Positions 1-5,452 of a DNA stretch of 5,452 nucleotides are shown here, one piece after another. The notes under the pieces were generated by a model. It ran no database searches and was not told where the DNA came from. It saw only the letters and a program-made list of their open reading frames with translations. The number at the start of each line of letters is the position of its first letter. Within the stretch, counting starts at the first letter, position 1. Position numbers and translations under genes: made by a program. Source of the DNA: Rhodothermales bacterium (GTDB lineage Bacteria; Bacteroidota; Rhodothermia; Rhodothermales; VXPQ01); NCBI GenBank assembly GCA_028283985.1, contig JANQSQ010000431.1, positions 1-5,452 on the forward strand, in the 5' to 3' direction.

Positions 1-2467
1 CCTGAGCATTTTCGGGCGCGGTGAGCATGGCGAACGCGGCGGCCCCCGTTGCGTCGGAGGGAGGAGCATCCGCGAGGGCGAGCAATGCGGCAAGCCGCAC
101 GCGTGCGTCCTCATCTTCCAGCACGTTGTTCGCCATTAGCGCGTTGCGCGAGGCGTCGGTCGGCGGCAGAACCTGGGCGGCGGCTCGACGTACGGCGGCA
201 GAGGGGTGATTCAATGCTTCCGCGGCTACCCCGAAGGCTTCGTCATGCGAGCCGTCGAGCATGCCCAGGCCGTGCAGGGTCCACAAGGCATGCAATGCGC
301 CCGGATTGAGGCCGAGGGCATCCATGGACGTATCGCGCACGAGGCCGTACAGGTCCGTTGCCACATCCTGTTCGCCCCGTTCTACAAGGAGCCGCTGGGC
401 CGTTTGCCGCCAGAACATGTTGTCGTGCCGGAGCGCGGCGACGAGTTCCTGCAGCGAAGCGCCGGAGAGGTCCATGGACTCGCCCGGATCCGCATCCTTG
501 TGCACGATGCGGTAGATGCGACCGTGCTCGCGGTCCCGCAGATCGGTCACGTACGCATTGTTTTGTCCGTGCTCCCAGCCTTCCCGGAACGGGCCGAGGT
601 TATGCTGCGGGATGTAGTTGTACCAGTCGACCATCCACAAAGCGCCGTCGGGGCCCACCTCGGCAAGGATGGGAATGGTCCACTCGTCGTCACTGGCGAG
701 CATGTTCCACTTGTTGAGCGCCTTGTAGTCGCTGCCGTCGGATTCCATAGCGAATCGTCCCAGTGTGCGGACGGTCGGCCCGGCGACGAATGCGATGCGG
801 TTCCAGTATTCCTCGGGAAAATCGCGCGCCGTGTACAGGGCGTGTCCGGACGCAGCGGTGTAATTCCCTTTAAAGTCTCCCTGGCGGGTGCGGGTCGTCA
901 CGGGGTGTACGCGTCGGTCTTCGGCAATGGCGCCGAGCCGGACGGGGGTCCAGCCGCGCACCGCCTCGTAATACCGGTTCGGGACGGGCATGTACACGCT
1001 GGGATTGTTGTTGGCCGTCGAGGCGAAGGGGATGCCTTCCTCGCTGAAGCCGAATCCCCAGGTGTTGTTGTTCGTCATCCGCACGAATTCAAGTTTGGAC
1101 CCGTCCGGCTTGAAGCGGAAGAAGCCCATCGGGAATCGATGGGCTTCGCCGCCGACCGTTCCGTCGAAACCCGAATAGCCCAGAACGCCCCATATCCAGT
1201 TGTCGAAGCCCATCCGGATATTGTTGGGCCCCGCGTGGGTGTCGAACGTTCCCCAGCCTTCGAAAAGGACCTCCTGCATATCGGCCTTGTCGTCTCCATC
1301 GGTGTCTTTCAGGAAGAAGGTATACGGGGCCTGCACCACCACCACGCCGCCGTTCGCAAAGGCGAATCCGGTCGGGATGCTCAGGTTCTCGGCGAACACG
1401 TTGAACGAGTCGGCCCGACCGTCCCCGTCGGTGTCTTCAAGAATCGTAATGCGGTCGTTGCCCTGACCGACCTCTTCATGGAGCTGGTTCGGATAATCGA
1501 TGGTTTCTGCAATCCATAGTCTTCCGCGTTCGTCCCATGCCATATAGATGGGCTTGACGATGTCGGGCTCCGCTGCAAAGAGCTCGATTTCGAAGCCCGG
1601 CGGCACGACCATGCGAGACATGGACGTTTCGATGTCTACGGGCAGTTGCATGGGGCGCAGCCTGCGCTCGTTTTCCGGATTCGAGTTGTATTCGAGGGAA
1701 GGCAGGACGGCGTCGACGTATTCGTACGGCATCGATCTGGGCACGACGTCGAGCGCCCAGTCCCCGGCGGCCCATTTTATGCCCCGCGCAACCAGTTGCT
1801 GGAATCCCGGTTGCGACCAGGTCCGCTCGTCGTGGCCCCAGGCCGTGTAGAAAACTCTTCCCTCGCCGTGCGTCCGCACCCATGTCCAGGGTTCGGCATG
1901 ATCCCCTTCGTGGCGTACTTCGAGCACGGTGCGGTCGGGGTTGTGGTGCTTGTGGATGTACGTCTCGTCCCAACTTTCGAATTCCGGCACGCCGAGGATG
2001 GCGGGATGGGTTGCGTCCGTGCGTTCCGTACGCACGACGCCGATGCCGTGGCTGTCGAAGGCCGCGCCGACGAGCGCGATGTAGACCTCCGAGTTGCGGA
2101 ACATGCCCGAGGCGGAATGCAGGGGAACGAATCCGCCGCCTTCCGCGACGTACTCGAGGAGGGCCTGTTCCTGCGCGTCCGTCATCTCCATATAATTGGC
2201 GTAGAATACCACCGCGTCGAATTGGCGCAGGTTCTCGAGATTTACGGCTTCGACTTCGTCCGTGTAGAAGATGTCCACGCCCATTGCGTACAGCGCCGAG
2301 ATGATTTGCTGGGCACGGGCTGCGGGCTGGTGGTGCCCATTGTCCCCGAGGAACAGGGCGGACACGGTGGATTTGTCGTCCGGCCGGGGCGCTGGCGAGG
2401 CGGTGGCGGCGGAGCAGAAAACGAAGGTGAGAAGAAGAACGCCGGCAAGGGAGGCAAAACGACGCAT
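1..2467 (-). CDS. Exported ThuA-domain / PVC-type membrane-bound dehydrogenase / HEAT-repeat protein (3' end beyond window)
   Basis: Reading down from ATG 2467 gives one uninterrupted frame of 822 codons that is still open at base 1, so the C-terminus is missing. Residues 1-24 form a Sec signal peptide (MRR, a hydrophobic stretch, then an AxA-type cleavage site near ATA-SP). Residues about 35-240 are a ThuA domain: GDNGHHQ near 41-47, GGGFVPLHSASGMF near 110-123, HPAILG, WDETY, and GEGRVFYTAWGHDERTW. Residues about 283-650 match the PVC-type putative membrane-bound dehydrogenase family, a beta-propeller related to soluble quinoprotein sugar dehydrogenases. Cues are PPGFEIELFAAEP at 289-301, two DxDxD loops at 345-353 and 388-396, THAGPNNIRMG, and DGALWMVDWYNY. 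From about 667 a helical HEAT-repeat region begins (WRQTAQRLL, VRRAAAQVL, VRLAALLAL). Family members commonly end in a heme c CxxCH domain, not visible here. The visible mature part appears to contain no cysteine. The start has no Shine-Dalgarno sequence but gives a proper signal peptide. Likely role: periplasmic or surface oxidation of a sugar-like substrate; the substrate is unknown. Confidence 0.9.
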   Translation of the reverse strand, partial: MRRFASLAGVLLLTFVFCSAATASPAPRPDDKSTVSALFLGDNGHHQPAARAQQIISALYAMGVDIFYTDEVEAVNLENLRQFDAVVFYANYMEMTDAQEQALLEYVAEGGGFVPLHSASGMFRNSEVYIALVGAAFDSHGIGVVRTERTDATHPAILGVPEFESWDETYIHKHHNPDRTVLEVRHEGDHAEPWTWVRTHGEGRVFYTAWGHDERTWSQPGFQQLVARGIKWAAGDWALDVVPRSMPYEYVDAVLPSLEYNSNPENERRLRPMQLPVDIETSMSRMVVPPGFEIELFAAEPDIVKPIYMAWDERGRLWIAETIDYPNQLHEEVGQGNDRITILEDTDGDGRADSFNVFAENLSIPTGFAFANGGVVVVQAPYTFFLKDTDGDDKADMQEVLFEGWGTFDTHAGPNNIRMGFDNWIWGVLGYSGFDGTVGGEAHRFPMGFFRFKPDGSKLEFVRMTNNNTWGFGFSEEGIPFASTANNNPSVYMPVPNRYYEAVRGWTPVRLGAIAEDRRVHPVTTRTRQGDFKGNYTAASGHALYTARDFPEEYWNRIAFVAGPTVRTLGRFAMESDGSDYKALNKWNMLASDDEWTIPILAEVGPDGALWMVDWYNYIPQHNLGPFREGWEHGQNNAYVTDLRDREHGRIYRIVHKDADPGESMDLSGASLQELVAALRHDNMFWRQTAQRLLVERGEQDVATDLYGLVRDTSMDALGLNPGALHALWTLHGLGMLDGSHDEAFGVAAEALNHPSAAVRRAAAQVLPPTDASRNALMANNVLEDEDARVRLAALLALADAPPSDATGAAAFAMLTAPENAQ

Positions 2468-2514
2468 GGCAGGGGTTGTGCGTTGGATGGAAAACGATAC
2501 GGTGTGTGGGAGTG

Positions 2515-3264
2515 CTACGGAATGCGGCGGGCGGCCCATTCCACGCTGTTGCGAAGGATACGGGCGTACGCAGGGTGCTGATGCGCTGCGCCGTCATGGC
2601 CCAGCGTGTTGACGACGATCCGCCCGTTCGTATGGTGGACGGTCCACACGATCGGGTATGTTTCGCCGGTTTCGACTTCTTCCGCTTCGGCGAGCACATG
2701 GATGGATGAGCCTTCGGGGTCTCGTTCGGAGCGGTACAATTCGTCTTCGATAGTGAATTCGGCCGGCACGTTCGCCATCACCGGATGGTCGGGTTCGATA
2801 ACCTGCACCGTGAAGGCGCCGTATTGCCGGTGGCTCCGGGCGCCTCCGCCCACGAGTTCCTGGTTGTATTCCGGCCAGTTCAACCAGTTGTACCATGCTC
2901 CCGGATGGCCGATCACAAGCCCTTTGCCCGCCCCGACGAAATAAAACACGCCCTCGTGCAGTTCCGGGTCGGTCATCGGCTGGTTCGTCACGATGCGGAG
3001 TACGTCGAGCGTGTCGAGGGCGGGAAGTATGTGCGCCGGTGTGTCGGTATAGGCCGCATGGATTCCGACCTCTTCAAGGACACCCGCATCTTCTTCATGG
3101 AACCACCGGTCGAAATCGTGGGAGGAGCCTCCTCCAGCCGTAAGGACGGTGATGGGGTCGGGCGTTTCGGACGGGGGAGCCTGCGCCTGCACGCAGGCGG
3201 ACACGGTCAGGGCCGCAAGCAGCAGGAAGCCCGCTCGCCCGGTAATGTGCAAGAGATTTGTCAT
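2515..3264 (-). CDS. ThuA-domain lipoprotein
   Basis: A 249-residue protein. Residues 1-24 form a lipoprotein signal peptide: a hydrophobic segment FLLLAALT ending in lipobox VSAC, so Cys24 is the predicted lipidated residue and the mature protein is membrane-anchored outside the cytoplasm. Residues about 37-247 make a complete ThuA domain, a class I glutamine-amidotransferase-like fold: AGGGSSHDF at 43-51, GLVIGHPGAWYNW at 115-127, NWPEYNQELVGGG at 129-141, DHPVMANVP, EDELY at 173-177, and GRIVVNTLGHDGAAHQHP at 214-231 before WAARR. There is no cysteine after Cys24, so the amidotransferase nucleophile is absent, as is usual for ThuA proteins. The family is named after a trehalose/sucrose utilisation gene; its biochemical reaction is poorly defined, though some relatives act with sugar oxidoreductases. 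The gene lies 47 bp upstream of the ThuA-dehydrogenase gene in the same direction, so the two are probably co-transcribed. No Shine-Dalgarno is seen before ATG 3264; the start is chosen because it supplies the signal peptide. Confidence 0.88.
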   Translation of the reverse strand: MTNLLHITGRAGFLLLAALTVSACVQAQAPPSETPDPITVLTAGGGSSHDFDRWFHEEDAGVLEEVGIHAAYTDTPAHILPALDTLDVLRIVTNQPMTDPELHEGVFYFVGAGKGLVIGHPGAWYNWLNWPEYNQELVGGGARSHRQYGAFTVQVIEPDHPVMANVPAEFTIEDELYRSERDPEGSSIHVLAEAEEVETGETYPIVWTVHHTNGRIVVNTLGHDGAAHQHPAYARILRNSVEWAARRIP

Positions 3265-3391
3265 AATGGATGCGGGTCCGGGCGTTCGCAGAATCGCTCA
3301 CTACGTTTCCGATTGTCGTGGGTCAAGCCTTCCAACCGGGGGTTTTTGATCGGCTTGGGCAGGGTATGCAATGGTCGAACAGTGCAGCCAT
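3265..3391. other. Intergenic gap between the ATPase/DUF4276 cassette and the ThuA genes
   Basis: 127 bp with no gene. It must hold the 3' end of the cassette transcript and possibly the promoter of the ThuA pair. An inverted repeat CAAGCC / GGCTTG (3324-3329 and 3352-3357, 22-nt loop) is present but has no U-tract on the minus strand, so it is not a good intrinsic terminator. No clear -35/-10 pair was found. Confidence 0.5.
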
Positions 3392-4072
3392 TTACGTATT
3401 TTCCGGCAGCGATTCGAGAAGGGTGAGCCACCCGTCAAAAACGGGACATTGGGCGCGCATCCGATCAATACCGATAGCTTTGGCAATGGCGATGCCGGTA
3501 CTTGTCTTCTTGAATCGGCGGTAGAGCTGTTCAATGCGTTTGGATGGCGCCGTATGTCGCGAATTGTCGATCGCCTCAGGCTCCCCGCATTCCTGAATGA
3601 TTGCTTCTATGCTTTGCGGGTCTGCCTGAATGGCCCTCGCCAGGATAGCGGGCTCACTGAAAAGCAGTGCCTCAAACTCGTGGATTGCGATATGCGGTAC
3701 GAAACGCACGTCTGAGCGGTAGTCCGCAAGTTCATCGTCAATAGCGTCCTGAGTCGCCGTGCAAATGGCGGTACTGATATCGCTTGGAGATGCACCCGGC
3801 CGGATGGCATCGAGTCCCGGCCAATCACGGCCAATGCCGTAGTAATCGACCAGAAGCGAGACGTAAGCGTCTTTTCGCTGCTTCAAGTGTCGGGCAATGT
3901 CATTCCTGGCGCGCACGAAGCGCACATCGCCGCCTTTCTGTCCGGACTTCGATAGAATGATCGGCGTCATGAAGACGTTCTTTGCGCCGAGGTATGGGGC
4001 AAGGACATCCTTGATGAAGCGCTGCTCCGCTGGTCCTTCCACAATGACGGTAATGGCTGCGGAGTTACTCAT
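3392..4072 (-). CDS. DUF4276 family protein, TOPRIM-like putative nuclease partner of the upstream ATPase
   Basis: A 226-residue cytoplasmic protein with no signal peptide or membrane segment. It shows the expected order of DUF4276 motifs: VIVEGPAEQRFI at 9-20 with Glu12, a strand ending in LLVDYYGIGRDWPG at 73-86 with Asp76, the hallmark HEFEALLFSEP at 131-141, and a C-terminal PSKRIEQLYRRFKK / IAKAIGIDRMRAQCPVFDGWL block. The length is normal for the family and the protein looks intact. The Glu-then-Asp arrangement resembles a TOPRIM fold as in OLD nucleases, but the second Asp of the classic DxD is replaced by Tyr78, so nuclease activity is inferred, not shown. The ATG lies in an 8-bp overlap (ATGAGTAA) with the end of the ATPase gene and is preceded by GGGAGG 8 nt upstream, so translation is probably coupled and the two products made in similar amounts. 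The pairing suggests a two-component phage-defence or DNA-processing complex. Confidence 0.85.
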   Translation of the reverse strand: MSNSAAITVIVEGPAEQRFIKDVLAPYLGAKNVFMTPIILSKSGQKGGDVRFVRARNDIARHLKQRKDAYVSLLVDYYGIGRDWPGLDAIRPGASPSDISTAICTATQDAIDDELADYRSDVRFVPHIAIHEFEALLFSEPAILARAIQADPQSIEAIIQECGEPEAIDNSRHTAPSKRIEQLYRRFKKTSTGIAIAKAIGIDRMRAQCPVFDGWLTLLESLPENT

Positions 4073-5180
4073 GACTGGTACCTCCCGCGATCACGTTCTT
4101 AGCCCATAGTTCTCCTACCGAGTAGTCTTCGAGCCACACTGTGAAATCTTCCTCGTTCAGCCGTTCAAAAGTCGATTGCCCCTCCTTCCGATTGACAACG
4201 ATCACGTCCTCAATAGCAAATTGGTCAAGCAATAGCGGTGACTGCGTAGCAACTATCAACTGGGTTTCCTTCGCAGCACTGTTGATCAATTCTCCCAGAA
4301 TACGTATAGCCTCCGGGTGCATGCCCAGTTCAGGCTCGTCAATAATGAGAGACGGAGGCGGGTCAGGTTGAAGAAGCGCGGTCGCCAGGCAAATGAACCG
4401 AATGCTCCCATCGGAAAGGTGGTAGGCTTGCATCGGATAGTCCGAGCCCTTGGTCTTCCACGACAGGGCCACCTTCGTCTTCGGACCGAATTTCTTCGGC
4501 TTCAACAGAAAGTCATCCAGAAAGGGCGTGACCAGTCTACATGCGTTGACGATTTCCTTGTAGGCATGCTTTTCTTCTTCACGCAGATGAGCCAGAAATG
4601 GCGCGATATTGGACGCATCGGGTCGAAGGACCTCATTGTCTTCGACAATCTCGGCGTGGCGCATACCGGCCGTAGGACTTGTATCGTGAAAGTGATACAC
4701 AACCCAGGAGCGGACGGTATTGTAAACGGGTCTGCTGTATTCGCTATCGGGCAAGTTTCCTTTTGCCTCTTTAACCAGAAGTGACCGGTTGTCGTTGCTT
4801 GTTCCCAGTTCCCACCAGTCGATTCTCCCGGGTGCGTAATATCTGGCCTCGTCGGAAAGAGCAAAATCCTCTCCTGGACCAGGTTTGAGCGTAAATCGGT
4901 AGCCACGTTGCCCGAAGCGCATCTCGAAGTACATCTCGTCCGTGGCCTTTCTGCCGTTGTGCAGAAGGTCGCTAATGCCGCCGCTTTCTCGAACGTAGTC
5001 ACTGAGATTGCCGTCAATCAATGATCGGAGCATGCTGAAGAAAGAAAGGAGATTGCTTTTTCCCGCTCCGTTGGCTCCAACAAATACATTCAGGTCTTTG
5101 AGCTCAAATCCATCCAATTCCCGGATTGACTTGAAGCCCCTTATCGTCAGTTTGTCCATTTGTCCATCCATATCGCACAT
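4065..5180 (-). CDS. AAA family ATPase, RecF/OLD-like (AAA_21 type)
   Basis: A 371-residue ABC-like ATPase without coiled-coil length insertions. Seen in the sequence: the N-terminal strand LTIRGFKSIRELDGFEL typical of SMC/RecF/OLD ATPases, Walker A GANGAGKS at 35-42, the ABC-type signature HLSDGS at 254-259, Walker B SLIIDEPELGMHP at 277-289 with Asp281 and catalytic Glu282, and a switch segment VATQSPLLLDQF at 310-321. The C-terminal WLEDYSVGELWAKNVIAGG is a tail I associate with ATPases paired with DUF4276-type genes. No nuclease domain is fused; that role probably falls to the overlapping downstream gene. Three in-frame ATGs compete for the start (5180, 5171, 5159). None has a convincing ribosome-binding site; the third gives MDKLTIRGF, which is the usual beginning in this family, so the protein may be 364 residues. 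GC is lower than in the ThuA genes. Expected role: ATP-driven DNA sensor or motor controlling the partner effector. Confidence 0.88.
   Translation of the reverse strand: MCDMDGQMDKLTIRGFKSIRELDGFELKDLNVFVGANGAGKSNLLSFFSMLRSLIDGNLSDYVRESGGISDLLHNGRKATDEMYFEMRFGQRGYRFTLKPGPGEDFALSDEARYYAPGRIDWWELGTSNDNRSLLVKEAKGNLPDSEYSRPVYNTVRSWVVYHFHDTSPTAGMRHAEIVEDNEVLRPDASNIAPFLAHLREEEKHAYKEIVNACRLVTPFLDDFLLKPKKFGPKTKVALSWKTKGSDYPMQAYHLSDGSIRFICLATALLQPDPPPSLIIDEPELGMHPEAIRILGELINSAAKETQLIVATQSPLLLDQFAIEDVIVVNRKEGQSTFERLNEEDFTVWLEDYSVGELWAKNVIAGGTSHE
4081..4086 (-). promoter_or_regulatory. Shine-Dalgarno sequence of the DUF4276 gene
   Basis: GGGAGG on the minus strand, 8 nt before ATG 4072 and inside the last codons of the ATPase gene. 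It supports this start over later ones and is the only clear ribosome-binding site among the four genes. Confidence 0.7.
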
Positions 5181-5213
5181 TGGAAGTAGTCGGGTTTATT
5201 AGGACAGTTTTCT

Positions 5214-5225
5214 TCGCGGTTTTAA
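5214..5225. repeat. 12-nt direct repeat, copy 1
   Basis: TCGCGGTTTTAA, identical to the copy at 5340-5351, 126 bp away in the same orientation. It lies 34 bp upstream of the first possible ATG of the ATPase gene. It could be a regulator-binding site, an edge of a small inserted element, or chance. Confidence 0.6.
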
Positions 5226-5274
5226 GTGTACTTGAGGTGGTCGGGTGCGAAACAAAATGATACTTCCTGCTACG

Positions 5275-5452
5275 TTAAAGCACAAGGCGCGAACAGGCGG
5301 CGAGGGAGATCAGGTAGCGAGATCGAAGGGGAGATCCTGTCGCGGTTTTAACGCTTGACTTGCTACCGCTATCGGAATTATTCGGAACGCCATGCTCGTT
5401 TACGCGCAGTACATGTTTGAACAGGTTATCGTGATATTCTTCCCGAAGCCTG
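5275..5452 (-). CDS. Possible 3' end of an unidentified upstream gene
   Basis: One minus-strand frame is open from the window edge for 58 codons and stops at TAA 5275-5277, 94 bp before the first possible ATPase start. The visible part begins LREEYHDNLFKHVLRVNEHG, which looks protein-like (charged and aromatic residues in plausible spacing), but the C-terminal half is Ser/Arg-rich and undistinguished. I do not recognise a family. An open frame of this length at moderate GC can arise by chance, so this is a tentative partial gene only. If real, it would be co-directional with the cassette and could be an extra component or a neighbouring mobile-element gene. Confidence 0.22.
   Translation of the reverse strand, partial: RLREEYHDNLFKHVLRVNEHGVPNNSDSGSKSSVKTATGSPLRSRYLISLAACSRLVL
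5313..5367. repeat. Imperfect inverted repeat
   Basis: GGTAGCGAG at 5313-5321 pairs with CTTGCTACC at 5359-5367 (8 of 9 positions, the remaining one a possible G-U pair) across a 37-nt loop. No T-run follows on either strand, so it is not a standard terminator. It may be an operator-like or structural element. Confidence 0.35.
5340..5351. repeat. 12-nt direct repeat, copy 2
   Basis: TCGCGGTTTTAA, an exact match to 5214-5225. It falls within the loop of the imperfect inverted repeat formed by 5313-5321 and 5359-5367. Confidence 0.6.

Larger units (their letters stand above)
5181..5452. other. Upstream region of the cassette; no convincing complete gene
   Basis: 272 bp containing the probable promoter region of the ATPase gene. 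The first 100 bp next to the gene are AT-richer (about 42-45% GC) and the part beyond 5280 is about 62% GC. The segment holds a 12-nt direct repeat, three GAGATC copies (5306-5311, 5319-5324, 5331-5336) and an open minus-strand frame reaching the edge. On the minus strand TTGTTT followed 19 nt later by TACACT is a faint promoter-like pair, too weak to call. On the plus strand TTGACT (5355-5360) resembles a -35 box but has no good -10. Confidence 0.5.

Noticed and set aside
206..1519. A 437-codon open frame on the plus strand
   Set aside because: It lies antisense to the dehydrogenase gene, whose frame shows family motifs over the same bases. The plus-strand product has no recognisable domain; it is a shadow of GC-rich codon bias.
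1646..2581. A 311-codon open frame on the plus strand
   Set aside because: Antisense to the ThuA domain region and the start of the dehydrogenase gene. The product has low-complexity Gly/Arg stretches and no family resemblance.
1476..2699. A 407-codon minus-strand open frame overlapping both ThuA genes
   Set aside because: It is an out-of-frame reading, very rich in Arg, Pro and His, crossing a gene junction. Both true frames have conserved motifs.
3334..3346. AACCGGGGGTTTTT as a plus-strand intrinsic terminator
   Set aside because: The stem is only 4 bp, and no plus-strand gene precedes it.
3324..3357. Inverted repeat CAAGCC/GGCTTG as a terminator for the cassette
   Set aside because: Only a 6-bp stem, a 22-nt loop, and no U-tract on the minus strand.
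4317..4784. Plus-strand 155-codon frame within the ATPase gene
   Set aside because: Antisense to the conserved signature and Walker B region of the ATPase; no domain resemblance.
5257..5358. A 33-codon plus-strand frame beginning MILPATLKHK
   Set aside because: Short, Lys/Arg/Gly-rich, without a ribosome-binding site or recognisable family; it also overlaps the repeats and is most likely chance.
5392..5452. Plus-strand ATG open to the edge (MLVYAQYMFEQ...) with TTGACT upstream as a divergent gene start
   Set aside because: Only 20 codons are visible, there is no Shine-Dalgarno and no acceptable -10 box; it competes with an equally open minus-strand frame.
1..5452. CRISPR arrays, tRNA or rRNA genes, insertion-sequence terminal repeats
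   Set aside because: No spaced repeat arrays, cloverleaf-like segments, rRNA-like stretches or transposase motifs were seen on either strand.

Overview
The window carries four genes, all on the minus strand, so transcription runs from right to left. The mix of a secreted ThuA lipoprotein and a ThuA-dehydrogenase-HEAT protein of the 'PVC-type' family suggests a free-living heterotroph from Planctomycetes/Verrucomicrobia, Rhodothermota/Bacteroidota or a similar phylum. Three of the four starts lack a clear Shine-Dalgarno sequence, which fits the Bacteroidota-Rhodothermota side slightly better. This assignment is an inference, not a demonstration.

Left part (1-3264): an extracytoplasmic catabolic-type module. 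A 249-residue ThuA-domain lipoprotein (2515-3264) is followed after 47 bp by a large exported protein (1-2467) that stays open to the window edge. Its 822 visible residues give, in order, a signal peptide, a second ThuA domain, a PVC-type beta-propeller dehydrogenase domain with two DxDxD calcium-type loops, and the start of a HEAT-repeat region. Homologues of this architecture usually end in a c-type heme-binding CxxCH domain, which would lie outside the window. The pair probably acts on sugars or sugar-like compounds outside the cytoplasm, but no substrate can be read from the sequence.

Right part (3392-5180): a compact two-gene cassette with an 8-bp overlap. The first gene encodes a RecF/OLD-like AAA ATPase with Walker A, an LSDGS signature and Walker B. 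The second encodes a DUF4276 protein, probably a TOPRIM-like nuclease partner. The split ATPase plus TOPRIM-like layout resembles two-gene anti-phage systems of the overcoming-lysogenization-defect (OLD) superfamily. The cassette has lower GC than the ThuA genes (about 45-55% versus about 52-68% in hand-counted lines), so it may have been acquired. It is the best candidate here for an under-described system.

The right-hand flank (5181-5452) has no convincing complete gene. It holds a 12-nt exact direct repeat, a set of GAGATC repeats, an imperfect inverted repeat, and an open minus-strand frame that could be the 3' end of a gene beyond the window. The 127-bp gap between the two modules (3265-3391) contains no convincing terminator or promoter.
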